Shown: positions 1 through 9,005 of the stretch, in pieces
Numbering within the stretch: the stretch's first letter is position 1
Layout: every line of letters starts with the position of its first letter
Source: CAVVFX01 sp963777595
GTDB lineage: Bacteria; Acidobacteriota; Terriglobia; Bryobacterales; Bryobacteraceae
Assembly (NCBI GenBank): GCA_963777595.1
Contig: CAVZRE010000062.1
Coordinates: 1 to 64,000, forward strand
Direction of reading: 5' to 3'
Length of the DNA stretch: 64,000 nucleotides
Position numbers and translations under genes: made by a program
Notes under the pieces: generated by a model
Seen by the model: the letters and a program-made list of their open reading frames with translations, nothing else
Database searches by the model: none
What the model was told of the DNA's origin: nothing

Positions 1-98
1 GTTATGCTGGCCTGTTGGTTCGGTACCGTATTGCTGGAGGCGTCCGGGATCTTGGTGGCGATATAGCCGGCGATGCGGTCGGGCGTCAGCGCGCTCAT
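1..98 (-). CDS. partial CDS downstream of the P450, unidentified
   Basis: This is the first 32 codons of a gene running off the left edge, starting MSALTPDRIAGYIATKIP. Its ATG overlaps the TGA of the P450 fragment (ATGA), so the two were probably one operon. It shares the high GC of the P450 piece and, like it, probably does not belong to the acidobacterial backbone. Too little is present to name it; an aminoglycoside-phosphotransferase-like protein is a guess only. Confidence 0.4.
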   Translation of the reverse strand, partial: MSALTPDRIAGYIATKIPDASSNTVPNQQASI

Positions 99-640
99 GC
101 TAGTTCGAACTCGATCGGCAGGCTCTTGAGGCCATTCACGAACACTGCCTGGGACAGGCGCGGCTGACCGGCCAGCTTGACCGATTTCAGGCGCGGCAGC
201 AGTTCCTCGAACAGGATCCGCATCTCCATCTTGGCCAGGTGCTGGCCCAGGCACAGGTGGGCGCCATAGCCGAAGGCCAGCTGCTTGTTCGGGCGTGCGG
301 TCGGCGTGGAACTCGTGCGGCGTCGTCGAACACCGCCTCGTCGCGGTTGCCCGAGGCGTAGCAGAGCATCAGCCAGTCGCCCTTCTCGATCTGGCGGCCG
401 CCGACCTCGGCGTCGGCGGTGGCCGAGCGCATGAAGGTCTTCACCGGCGTGGTCCAGCGGATCGCCTCGTCGATCAGGCCGGGGATCGCGGCGGGTCGGC
501 CTTCAGCCGGCCAGCTGGTCCGGGTTTTCGGCCAGCGCCCACATGGCGCCGGCGGTGGTCGAGGAGGTGGTGTCGTGGCCGGCGGTGGCGACGATGATGT
601 AATAGCTCATCGCCTCGAATTCGGAGATCGGCTGACCGCA
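95..640 (-). pseudogene. cytochrome P450, C-terminal half, frameshifted fragment
   Basis: Read on the minus strand, this piece encodes the I-helix (ATAGHDTTSS, oxygen-activation motif), the region before the meander, and the haem-binding loop (AFGYGAHLCLGQHLAKMEMR, with the Cys that ligates haem iron), ending LPIEFELA and TGA. P450s are haem monooxygenases; the soluble bacterial type is suggested. Roughly the first 230 residues are missing because recognisable coding stops near 640. The frame is broken about four times: one-base deletions near 490 and 508, and one-base insertions near 292 and 320. Correcting them restores a continuous family-like sequence. Base composition is clearly richer in G and C than the DNA to the right. 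Sequencing error at a contig end is more likely than a true pseudogene, but the sequence alone cannot decide. Confidence 0.8.
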
Positions 641-650
641 GACAGATCCG
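625..650. other. probable chimeric junction
   Basis: P450-like coding on the minus strand ceases at about 630-640, and an unrelated plus-strand coding frame is already open there. Both genes are truncated at the same place, one lacking its N-terminal half and the other its signal peptide. Base composition changes at the same point. No repeat, IS end or att-like sequence is visible. Confidence 0.6.
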
Positions 651-672
651 GCACAAATTCGACAGCTCCTTC

Positions 673-1194
673 GTGGTATACCGCGACAAGGTGCAGCAGG
701 AACTGAAGCTGACCGAAGGGCAGAAAGAAAAGCTGGAGCAGGTACTTCCGGACGCCATGCAGTTTTTGGAGAAGTACAACGCCCTGACGCCCGAGGAGCA
801 GGAGAAGGCACTCAGAGCATACCGCCCAAAGGCTCATGAGCGATTGGCTGCCGTACTGCAAGAAACTCTCAGTGAAAGCCAGCTCACCCGCCTGCGTCAA
901 ATCGAACGGCAACGGGACCAGTTATTCGACGGCGAGGTGTTGAAAGAACTCAAAATCAGTGAAGCCCAACAGAAGCAATTTATACCGCTGATCCAGGAAA
1001 CGCAGCAAAAGATAACAACCTTGATGGGCGAGCTAAAGAACGGCGGCACGATCGCCGAGATTCAGCCCAAGATCCTGCAGAGCCGCGCGGATCTTGAACG
1101 CAGGTTGGAAGCGCTGCTCACCGATGACCAGAGAAAGCAATGGAAGGAAATGCTGGGCAAACCTATGGAACTCAGCGACATCTTCGACATGTAG
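673..1194 (+). CDS. LTxxQ-type helical (Spy/CpxP-like) protein, 5' truncated
   Basis: This is an all-helical, charged protein rich in Gln, Glu, Lys and Leu. It has repeated LTxxQ-like motifs (LTEGQK, LSESQL, ISEAQQ, LTDDQR), the signature of the Spy/CpxP periplasmic chaperone-like family. The first available start is GTG at 673, but the frame stays open upstream (reading RQIRHKFDSSF before it), so the N-terminus and the expected signal peptide are cut off by the junction near 640. It ends DIFDM-TAG, five bases before the stop of the convergent NHL-repeat gene. Acidobacteria carry many such paralogues. Its role here, perhaps envelope stress or metal sensing, is inference only. Confidence 0.6.
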   Translation: MVYRDKVQQELKLTEGQKEKLEQVLPDAMQFLEKYNALTPEEQEKALRAYRPKAHERLAAVLQETLSESQLTRLRQIERQRDQLFDGEVLKELKISEAQQKQFIPLIQETQQKITTLMGELKNGGTIAEIQPKILQSRADLERRLEALLTDDQRKQWKEMLGKPMELSDIFDM

Positions 1195-1199
1195 AATTT

Positions 1200-4163
1200 C
1201 TACTTCTGCTGCTTTTTCTTTTTGATATTAGAGATGACGCCGGAGGATGAGGCTTCGGGGTTCGTCACCGGGAACGTGACGACATTGCTCACTGCCGCTT
1301 GTTGAGCGATGGTCAATTGGGTCAGCGGATCGTTGGCCAGAGAACTGTTCAACTGAAAGGTGACCTGCCAGACTCCCACGGTTCCCGGGTAAAGCACAGC
1401 AGCCACGACGTTGGCTGTCGACCCTCCCGCCAGAATGGAATCGACCGGATTCAATGGCGCCGAATTGAAGCTCCCATCGTTCGGTGTTACCTGTCCGGTG
1501 CCGGCCTGCCGAGGGCTATCCGGACCGAGACCCGTCGCGAGAACATATAAGTTCTCGCCCGGAACGGCCGGGTTGTCAGCCGTTACCCGGGAGCCTGCCG
1601 TATTGGCACAGCAAGTGGCTGTCCCGAGCGGTGTGATGATGACATCGGCGCTGGCGTCGGCCGAACCCGTATAGACAATTCCGTTTCCAGCGTTGCCGGG
1701 AACATTCGCGGTGAGTTCAATACGCGTGTAGATATTCGATGCCTTGGCCGTCACCAAGGGGTCGGGCAAGCTATTAATCGCGGCGATGAGGCCCAACTGA
1801 ATGTTATTGATCGGATTGGTCGGATCGCAGGTGCTCGGTGAAGGCACGGGACATGTCGTTGTATCGGAGGCCTGGACCGTGTAGTTGTAAGTATTGGAGA
1901 TGGTCCCGTCGGCGCTCGAAATGGTAATGGTCGCCACGTCGCCTGCGTTCACGGTTCCGTCGACCGAAATCGCGCCCGTAGCATAGCTCGAGGCGTGATA
2001 CACATAGCCAGGCCGGGGGTCGGTAGTTCCCTGAGAATCGTCCGCAAACACGCCGGGATTCTGTTGCACCAGCGATACCGCGACTGGAGTCGTAATCGTT
2101 ACACTGCCGTCGGCATGCTGGATTCGGACCCAGGCGCTGGAACTGCTCCGGTCTCCTAGTTCATAAGGCACCTGCACGTTAATCTGAGATGGCGAGGCGG
2201 AGATCATGGGCGCTGCGAATCCATCGATGTAAACTTGCGTCATCGCCGGGCCGCTGGACAAACCTCCGGGAGCATACGCTACCCTGAAGTCGAACGCGCT
2301 GGTGATGTCGCTGATACTCGCTCCATCGGCCGCGAAAAGGGTAATCAGGGTGCCGGGAGCGATCTGCGATGCGTCCTGGTAATTCAAATTCAACGTAGCG
2401 CCTGAGGTGGTTGCGGTAATTGTCGCGTTCGTCGACGTGCTGGTAGCCAAAGTAATGTTGGCGCCGTTGGCTCCTCCCACTCGGGCGGTGAGTACGACGT
2501 TGTCGACGGTCAAATCGGCGGATGCGGTGACATTGGGATCCGGTGTACCGCCGCCGATTCCGTTGATCATATTGACCAGCGCTTGCACGATGTTATCAAG
2601 AACCAAAGCCGGGTCGGTATTCGAAGCGTCGGCCGACGTGACCGTGTAAGTGTAATTGACCGGAGTGGCATTGGAGTCCGTGCCAATGGAAATGGTGACC
2701 GTATCGTTGGCAGTGAGGGTGCCACCGATCGTAACCGTAGCGAGCGCAAAGATCTCGCGGGAGGCGGCATTCACCACGCCTGATTCCGGCAGCGCATCTT
2801 CGCCGATCGAGAAAACCAGTACCCGGACATTGAAGGTATCGCTGACGTAAAGATTGGTGCCGTCCCAGGCAAGGCCCGCGGGCGTCTGCATGGAGTTGGC
2901 CGCGGTGGTCGGATTGTCGGTAATAAAGTCTGGTTGTCCTAATACGATGTCCGCGGCGGCCGCGTTGGTGGTCGGAATCTTGTTGTAGATCAGGACCCGG
3001 TCATTACCGCCGTCGGCGATCGCCAGGCGCCCATTGAACACGATCACTGCGCGGGGAAAGGAAAGCGTATACCCGCAAAGTTCAGGGAAGAGCGCGGTGC
3101 CGTTATCGTCGTTTGCGGTCGACTGGCATAGTACTGCTGTTACCCCTTCATTGTAGCCGCTGGCGTCCTGGGTCGGATTCGCTGGAGTGGCATACGCGTA
3201 GTCCGAGACATTGCTCACCATGTCGGGCTGGCCAATCTCAACGTCGGCCGCTTTCCCGTTGGTAGTCGGAATGGTGTTCCAGATCAGCACCCGATTCTGC
3301 CCGAGATCCGCTACGAACATATGGACGCCGTCCGAACTGACGCTGACGGGGCTAATCATATTCGAGGAGGACGCGACCAGGCTGGCGACTTGAGTCGGAG
3401 TAAAGGTGCTGGTGAAGTTGGGTTGGCCAATTACGACGTCCGCCGCGACGCCATTCGCCGCCGGAATGGAATTGTAAATTAGAATGCGATGCGCTGATGT
3501 ATCGGCGACGAATAGCTTACCGTTCTGAATCCAAAGTCCTTGGGGACCGTCGAGAGTCTTCGCGGAAATCGGAAAGCCAGGTCCTCCCGTCCCGGGATTG
3601 GCGGTGGTGAAGTTAGGCTGCCCGATCACCACGTCGGCCGGCTGGTCCATCGACGTGGGAATGTTGTGCCAGATCAGGACGCGATTATTGCCCGTATCCG
3701 CGATCGCCAGAACTCGACCATCGGTCGCGACGGCGGTAGGTGCTCTCATACCTGTCGCGCTCGGGATGTTATAGGAGTAGCTGTTGAAATCCGGCTGTCC
3801 CAGTACCAGTGACGCTGAACCTACGCAGATCGGACAGGGGTTGGCAGTCAGGGCAAAATTGGCTGTCGGCTGAGGGATCGTGTTCGATAGATTCGTGAAC
3901 AGCAGCACGCGGTTGTTGTTCAAAGTAGGGTTACTGTTGCCGTCGGGAGCCCCGTAGGATCCGAAGCTATTTGAGTCCGCCACGAAAAGGGTATCATTGC
4001 CATAGGCAATGCCGCTGATACCGCCCACCAGACTGGCCGTGGCGCCCGGCGTCGTGGATGTGAAGGTGGTCTGACCCACTAACGCTCTGGCCGCCTGACC
4101 GGACGAGAAATCCTGCGCCTGGCTCGCAGTGCAGGCGAGAAGAAAAACGAACAAAACTCTCAT
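1200..4163 (-). CDS. secreted NHL-repeat protein with Solibacter-type C-terminal domain
   Basis: About 987 residues. The start chosen is ATG at 4163, because it begins a clear signal peptide (MRVLFVFLLACTASQA, cleavage before QDF); a TTG at 4205 would put 14 charged residues in front. The N-terminal half has at least five NHL-type beta-propeller blades with the recurring pattern D-x-G-x-N-R-V-L-I-x-N-x-I-P followed by ADVVIGQPNF-like segments. The C-terminal half matches the TIGR03437 architecture (APGTLITLFA, SPSQINVQVPYE, ATGLGPDSP). Two related modules of about 110 residues, each rich in Thr, Ser and Val, interrupt that domain. The tail ends in KKKKQQK. Probably a surface or secreted binding protein; the ligand is unknown. 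Confidence 0.8.
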   Translation of the reverse strand: MRVLFVFLLACTASQAQDFSSGQAARALVGQTTFTSTTPGATASLVGGISGIAYGNDTLFVADSNSFGSYGAPDGNSNPTLNNNRVLLFTNLSNTIPQPTANFALTANPCPICVGSASLVLGQPDFNSYSYNIPSATGMRAPTAVATDGRVLAIADTGNNRVLIWHNIPTSMDQPADVVIGQPNFTTANPGTGGPGFPISAKTLDGPQGLWIQNGKLFVADTSAHRILIYNSIPAANGVAADVVIGQPNFTSTFTPTQVASLVASSSNMISPVSVSSDGVHMFVADLGQNRVLIWNTIPTTNGKAADVEIGQPDMVSNVSDYAYATPANPTQDASGYNEGVTAVLCQSTANDDNGTALFPELCGYTLSFPRAVIVFNGRLAIADGGNDRVLIYNKIPTTNAAAADIVLGQPDFITDNPTTAANSMQTPAGLAWDGTNLYVSDTFNVRVLVFSIGEDALPESGVVNAASREIFALATVTIGGTLTANDTVTISIGTDSNATPVNYTYTVTSADASNTDPALVLDNIVQALVNMINGIGGGTPDPNVTASADLTVDNVVLTARVGGANGANITLATSTSTNATITATTSGATLNLNYQDASQIAPGTLITLFAADGASISDITSAFDFRVAYAPGGLSSGPAMTQVYIDGFAAPMISASPSQINVQVPYELGDRSSSSAWVRIQHADGSVTITTPVAVSLVQQNPGVFADDSQGTTDPRPGYVYHASSYATGAISVDGTVNAGDVATITISSADGTISNTYNYTVQASDTTTCPVPSPSTCDPTNPINNIQLGLIAAINSLPDPLVTAKASNIYTRIELTANVPGNAGNGIVYTGSADASADVIITPLGTATCCANTAGSRVTADNPAVPGENLYVLATGLGPDSPRQAGTGQVTPNDGSFNSAPLNPVDSILAGGSTANVVAAVLYPGTVGVWQVTFQLNSSLANDPLTQLTIAQQAAVSNVVTFPVTNPEASSSGVISNIKKKKQQK

Positions 4164-4337
4164 GTTTGGAGATAACTCTAGGGAAGCTCTAGGCTTAACG
4201 CTCAATTATAACAAGGCTCCAGACGTTTGACGGAATTTCTTGGTTTCAAGTTCGCGGCTGATGTTTCGCCCGCTCGAGTTACATCGTTTTGCACGTTCTC
4301 GCCCGAGGCGAAACAGGGCTTGCGCCGGTGATGGTAT

Positions 4338-4682
4338 ATGTTACGTTCGGACATGCCTACTCTTCTCGAAATCACGCCGTCGGAAGTGAAACGGCGCCTG
4401 GATGCCGGCGAGGTCTTAGACCTGATCGACGTGCGGGAACCCGAGGAATATCGGATCTGCCGCATTGCTGGCGCTACGCTGATCCCCATGAGGCAAATAT
4501 CCCAGCAATTTGAACGCCTGGAAGAATCGACTGCTCCACTCGTCGTATTCTGCCACCACGGCGTCCGCAGCCTGAATGTCGTCGGATGGCTGCGAGATCA
4601 GGGTTTGTCGGACTGTCTGAGCATGGCGGGAGGCATTGACGCTTGGAGCCGCGAGGTAGATCCCGCCGTGCCCCGTTATTAG
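4338..4682 (+). CDS. rhodanese-domain protein
   Basis: This 114-residue single-domain rhodanese resembles GlpE/PspE-type sulfurtransferases. It has the LIDVREPEEY segment at the N-terminus and the active-site loop FCHHGVRS near residue 72, with the catalytic Cys present, followed by the C-terminal MAGGIDAW signature. There is no signal peptide, so it is probably cytoplasmic. The start could be ATG 4338, which has GGTGATGG just upstream, or ATG 4353 (MPTLLEI). It is divergent from the NHL-repeat gene and convergent with the ABC permease, so context does not reveal the sulfur acceptor. Confidence 0.85.
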   Translation: MLRSDMPTLLEITPSEVKRRLDAGEVLDLIDVREPEEYRICRIAGATLIPMRQISQQFERLEESTAPLVVFCHHGVRSLNVVGWLRDQGLSDCLSMAGGIDAWSREVDPAVPRY

Positions 4683-4770
4683 TGAAGTGTGCCTGGAAGG
4701 GATCAGGAGTAGCTTTTAGCGCACAGTTACTGTCTGTCGGATGCGGGTCTAGCCGCTTACAAATCGCCGC

Positions 4771-6516
4771 TTATGCATCCAGCCGGTACTTGGTTGACGC
4801 GAGCGAGTAGAGACGCTTCCATAGCACGCGGTTCATGGTCACGACCATCGCGGCCATGACTACCGTCGCCCCCACCAGAACGGGAAAGTTTCCTGTATCA
4901 GTGGCTCGGCTGATGATCGCGCCGAGCCCGTTAGTCGAGAACGTCTGACCGCGAAAATGAAAGTATTCCGCCACGATGCTCGCATTCCATGCGCCCCCTG
5001 ACGCGGTAATGAATCCCGTGATCATGAAGGGAAAGATGCCGGGCAGGAACAGCTTCCTCCAGCGTTGAGCCCTCCCTAAGCGGAATACGTCGCACACCTC
5101 TTTGAGATCGGTCGGAATCGCTGAGGCGCCCGCAATTACATTGAACAAGATGTACCACTGCGTTCCCAGCAACAGTAAAACGATCGCCGCAATTCCCAAT
5201 CCGCCTCCCAGTCGAATCAAGACGAGCAGGACGATCGGGAACAAAGCCGTCGCCGGAACAGACGCAGCGACCTGCGCGATGGGCTGCGCGATCGCTGAGA
5301 GCTTTGGCCGCAAGCCCACATAAACACCTACGGGGATCGTCCAGAGTCCAGCCAGAAAGAGCGAGAGTTCGACGCGCAGAAATGTCGCGCCCGCGCCCCA
5401 GAAGATGCCGCCCAGTTCGGAACGCGAGATTTCTGACAGCGTCATCAACATGCGCACAGTCGCGTAGAGGGTACCGGCCAAAGCCACAACCCCCGCAATT
5501 CGCAGGATCGCGACCCGGGAGGCGCTCGCGGACGAGGGTACTCGCCCTACTGTTGCGGCTCGCGCAAAATGGAGGGTGAGGGACTCCCGCGCGGGCAGAA
5601 GCGTGGCGCGCGACGCCCTCGAAACTAATTTGGATTGGCGCAGCAGCGTCAAGATGGGAGACCGCGGCGTTTCCGTCGCCTCCACCTGCTCGAATTTGAA
5701 CTTCTCGCTCCAGGCAATGATGGGCCGCCATAGCAGTTGGTCCATCAACACGATCACCGTGATCATGGCCGCCACGCCCCACAGAATGGCGCCAGTGTCT
5801 CCGGCGTTGGCCGCCGTCTGGAGGTACGAGCCTAATCCTGGCAGGCGCAGGTCGCGGTTGCCCAGGACGAACATCTCGCAAGCCATCAAGAAAAACCATC
5901 CTCCGGCCACCGACATGATGGAGTTCCAGACCAGGCCGATGGCAGCGTAGGGCAACTCCAATTGAATGAGCCGCTGCCACCAGCTCAGGCGATACACTTC
6001 GGCAGCCTCGCTCATCTCCGGCGGAATATTGCGCAGCGATGAATAGAAACTGAAAGCCATGTTCCAGACCTGGCCGGTGAAGATCAGCAGGATGGAGCCC
6101 ATTTCCACGCCCAGTTGTTTGGTAGGCGCGAGAGCGATCATCGCGACCATCACTCCGGGTAGAAAACTCAAAACCGGAATGGATTGCAATGTATCGAGCA
6201 GCGGAACCAATACTCGTTCCGCTTTCCGGCTGTGCGCTGCGGCATATCCATACACGATCGCAACCACCAGGCTGATCAGGTACGCCAGCATGATGCGAGC
6301 CATCGAGAAGAATGCGTATTTCGGCAGCACGCCCGGATTGAGATGGATAACCGTCTGAGTGTTAATCGGCCCCGACCAGTAACGAGCCAGCGAAAGCAGC
6401 GCAAAAAAGATTCCCAACGCCGCCAGTACGACCGGCAGTTCCATCAGGAGGGATGTGCCGGTAGGAAGCGCGGACCACGCTGGACCGCCCCCGGATTTTC
6501 TAACCTGTGGCGTCAA
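4771..6516 (-). CDS. ABC transporter permease, two fused NitT/TauT-type permease domains
   Basis: About 581 residues with two consecutive binding-protein-dependent permease domains in one chain. Each has several membrane segments and the cytoplasmic EAA-type loop that docks the ATPase (SEAAEVYRLSWWQR in the first, KEVCDVFRLGRAQRWRKL in the second). A single polypeptide thus supplies both membrane halves of a nitrate/sulfonate/bicarbonate-class importer. The ATPase gene lies immediately upstream. The TTG at 6516 overlaps its TGA (TTGA), which is why that start is preferred; ATG 6444 (MELPVVLAAL) is the alternative. No substrate-binding protein gene is adjacent. Confidence 0.82.
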   Translation of the reverse strand: MTPQVRKSGGGPAWSALPTGTSLLMELPVVLAALGIFFALLSLARYWSGPINTQTVIHLNPGVLPKYAFFSMARIMLAYLISLVVAIVYGYAAAHSRKAERVLVPLLDTLQSIPVLSFLPGVMVAMIALAPTKQLGVEMGSILLIFTGQVWNMAFSFYSSLRNIPPEMSEAAEVYRLSWWQRLIQLELPYAAIGLVWNSIMSVAGGWFFLMACEMFVLGNRDLRLPGLGSYLQTAANAGDTGAILWGVAAMITVIVLMDQLLWRPIIAWSEKFKFEQVEATETPRSPILTLLRQSKLVSRASRATLLPARESLTLHFARAATVGRVPSSASASRVAILRIAGVVALAGTLYATVRMLMTLSEISRSELGGIFWGAGATFLRVELSLFLAGLWTIPVGVYVGLRPKLSAIAQPIAQVAASVPATALFPIVLLVLIRLGGGLGIAAIVLLLLGTQWYILFNVIAGASAIPTDLKEVCDVFRLGRAQRWRKLFLPGIFPFMITGFITASGGAWNASIVAEYFHFRGQTFSTNGLGAIISRATDTGNFPVLVGATVVMAAMVVTMNRVLWKRLYSLASTKYRLDA

Positions 6517-8276
6517 TGGAGTGTCACGCTTTCGTCTTCTACCGGTTGCGCCGGAATCGAGGCCTCCGGCAGCGAGAGAGTATCTTTGGCCGCATCGTAG
6601 TGGAACAGGCCGGCATAACGCCCCCAATCCAGCGCGGTCTCCACCTGATGGCGCGTTTCCAGGTCCGAAAAGCTTTCGTCGAGAATATCCCGGAAGAACT
6701 CCACCGGCATACTGTGGTTCGATTTGCTGGAGAGGGCGCTTAACATCCGCTGGATCAGCTGAATATTCGATTGCATGGCGTCGCGGACCAGCTTGCGGCG
6801 GGTCTCCATCTCCCCTTCCGCGAACTGACGGCCGATCGGAGTGAGTTCGACATCGCCCTTCGCTGCCGTTGCGAAGCCCAGCAATGACGCCGCCTCCACG
6901 ATCGGCAGCAGGTCGTCCACTTCCAGCCTGAGATCCTCCGCGATCCGGTACAGGTCCTGCTTGGCGCCGCGATCCTGCAATAGTTCGAGGAAACCCGACA
7001 CCGCACCGAGCCGCGCGTGAGGCAGCATCTGGGGCGCGGGTTTGGCCTGCCGGTTTCCCGCGGCTGGAGGTGGCGCCACCAGTTGCGGCTGCATCATTAG
7101 CTTATAGATGTAGTCGACGTACAACACAAACTCCGACGAAGCGCGCTCGCGAGGATGCGCCATCGGAACGCGAAAATCGGCCCGGATTCGCGCGGGATTG
7201 CGGCCCAGTACGATGATCCGGTCCGCAAGTTGCACGGCTTCCTCGATGTTATGGGTGACCAGGAAGATGCTCTTCGTGGGAATTTTTTGGTCGAGCCACA
7301 ATTCCAGTAACTCTCCGCGCAGGTTTTCCGCGGTAAGCACATCGAGCGCGGAGAAGGGCTCGTCCATAAAAAGGATTTCCGGCTCGACCGCGAGCGCTCG
7401 TGCGAATCCCACGCGTTGCTTCATGCCCCCGGAAAGCTCTTTTGGGTAAGCGTTTTCAAAGCCTTTCAGACCCACCGATGCTAAAGCCTTCAGGGCCCGG
7501 TGATGGCGTGCCAGGTGATCGACGCCTCGGGCCAGCAATGGAGTTTCAACATTCTCGAGGACCGTGAGCCAGGGGAATAGCGCAAAGCTTTGGAACACGA
7601 TCGCCACGTTAGGACGCTCTTCACTCACGCGGCGGCCGTGCCAGAGGACTTCACCGCCCGTCGGCTGGCTTAGCCCGGAGAGCATCCGCAGCAGCGTCGA
7701 TTTCCCTGAACCCGACGGGCCCAGCAGCGCGATAATGTCGCCGGCTTCGACCGACAGACTGGTGGGCGCGATCACCTGTACTTTGTCGCCATCCGGATGT
7801 TCGAAGGATTTCTCGATATCGCGGGCTTCGATGATGGTTACCCGGGCGGGTGCAATTGCCGGCGGAGAAGCAACTTCGGGGGCCGCTCCGGATGCGTCAA
7901 TCGGTGTCGCCTGAATCGGTGAACGTGCGTGAATCGATGAAAGGAGGACGCTCAGTTTCTGCCAGGCTTCTTCCGGCAATTCCTCCAAGAATTGCATGCG
8001 TTCGCCGGTCTTCATTAAGTCGAGAATGGCTGCGATGTCTTCCGGCGGCCGCGAGATCAGCAGCACATACGCATCAAAATACGGGAGTACGCCGGTCAAC
8101 GTCGCCGCTAGTTCCGTGGGAAGTTTGCGAAACAGAGCTTCCTGCTGATGTTCCGGAAGCGTGAGAAATACATCCGCCGCGACAACCGGATCCAAGCGCT
8201 GCAACAGCGAGGTCGCCTGATTCCAATCATCGTGATCCAGCACGGAGCGGATGTCGTCTGGCTTGCTGCGGATCAT
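6513..8276 (-). CDS. ABC transporter ATPase with MgtE-N-like N-terminus and AAA-associated C-terminus
   Basis: 587 residues in three parts. Residues about 8-115 look like the MgtE intracellular N domain, a helical superhelix with LDPVVAADVFLTLPEHQQEA-type repeats; in the MgtE Mg2+ channel this domain senses cytosolic magnesium. Residues about 145-375 are a NitT/TauT-type ATPase: Walker A GPSGSGKST at 186-194, signature LSGGMKQR near 281, Walker B ILFMDEP near 301, and the switch His in VTHN. Residues about 430-560 match the AAA-associated C-terminal domain seen on some nitrate/sulfonate/bicarbonate ATPases. It is translationally coupled to the double permease. The MgtE-N-like fusion is unusual; whether it senses Mg2+ is inference. 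Confidence 0.82.
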   Translation of the reverse strand: MIRSKPDDIRSVLDHDDWNQATSLLQRLDPVVAADVFLTLPEHQQEALFRKLPTELAATLTGVLPYFDAYVLLISRPPEDIAAILDLMKTGERMQFLEELPEEAWQKLSVLLSSIHARSPIQATPIDASGAAPEVASPPAIAPARVTIIEARDIEKSFEHPDGDKVQVIAPTSLSVEAGDIIALLGPSGSGKSTLLRMLSGLSQPTGGEVLWHGRRVSEERPNVAIVFQSFALFPWLTVLENVETPLLARGVDHLARHHRALKALASVGLKGFENAYPKELSGGMKQRVGFARALAVEPEILFMDEPFSALDVLTAENLRGELLELWLDQKIPTKSIFLVTHNIEEAVQLADRIIVLGRNPARIRADFRVPMAHPRERASSEFVLYVDYIYKLMMQPQLVAPPPAAGNRQAKPAPQMLPHARLGAVSGFLELLQDRGAKQDLYRIAEDLRLEVDDLLPIVEAASLLGFATAAKGDVELTPIGRQFAEGEMETRRKLVRDAMQSNIQLIQRMLSALSSKSNHSMPVEFFRDILDESFSDLETRHQVETALDWGRYAGLFHYDAAKDTLSLPEASIPAQPVEDESVTLH

Positions 8277-8336
8277 GAGCGCTCCATCTACTATAAGGTT
8301 CCAGGGTAACGGATCGATGACGCGAGCTGCCAGTTT

Positions 8337-9005
8337 TTAACGCCCAACCTCGTGCAGTAACGCTTTCGCGCCATTCCAGACAATCTGTACGCCGATGCAG
8401 AGCAGGATGAATGAACTCAGCCGGATGAAAACATTCATGGCGGCGTCACCCAATACCTCCGCCAGACGCTCCGCCGAGCGATAGCTGAGATAGATTGAGA
8501 GGGCAATGACGCACGAGCCCAGCAGCATTCCGCCGATCACCGGCCAGGCCCACTGTCCCCCTTCCGGACGGTTCGCTCCTAGCGTGATGGCTACCGATAT
8601 TGATCCCGGACCTACCGTGAGCGGGAGCGTCAGGGGATAGAAAGCCTGTTTTTCGTAGTCCGCTTCGTTGCAGGGTTTGCTAGTAGTCTCGGTGGCGGGA
8701 TCATCGTCGTCACGCCGCAGGAGCGTCCATCCGGCTGCCACCAGCACCAGGCCTCCGCTCACCTGGACGACGGGAAGAGAGATGCCGAAAAATGCCAATA
8801 TGTGTGTTCCGACGAAAATGGAAGCAAGAATGAGCGCCAGACCGTTCAGTGCGATCATTCGTGACAGAATCGCCCGGCCATGTCCCGAAATTCCTCGCGT
8901 AAGCGTCAGGAAGAGCGGCGCAGACCCGATCGGATTCACAATCGGGAACAGTGCCCCAACAATTAGAAGGGTATTTTTGATTATCTCAGCCAGCGCCGTC
9001 GGCAT
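8337..9005 (-). CDS. MarC family integral membrane protein
   Basis: About 222 residues with six predicted membrane helices and the family hallmark PIVNPIGSAPLFLTLT near the N-terminus, then PLTLPLTVGPGSISVAITLG in the middle. The start chosen is ATG 9005 (MPTALAEIIK), which places the first helix as in other MarC/UPF0056 members; the upstream in-frame ATG at 9158 would add 51 non-family residues. The loop after helix three holds an acidic stretch (RRDDDDPATE). MarC proteins are inner-membrane proteins of unsettled function; the old link to multiple antibiotic resistance was not confirmed. It lies 60 bases upstream of the ABC ATPase gene on the same strand and may share its transcript. Confidence 0.88.
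   Translation of the reverse strand: MPTALAEIIKNTLLIVGALFPIVNPIGSAPLFLTLTRGISGHGRAILSRMIALNGLALILASIFVGTHILAFFGISLPVVQVSGGLVLVAAGWTLLRRDDDDPATETTSKPCNEADYEKQAFYPLTLPLTVGPGSISVAITLGANRPEGGQWAWPVIGGMLLGSCVIALSIYLSYRSAERLAEVLGDAAMNVFIRLSSFILLCIGVQIVWNGAKALLHEVGR

Noticed and set aside
4931..5980. 349-residue minus-strand frame inside the ABC permease
   Set aside because: It is the shifted frame of the permease gene, Arg- and His-rich, with no family motif.
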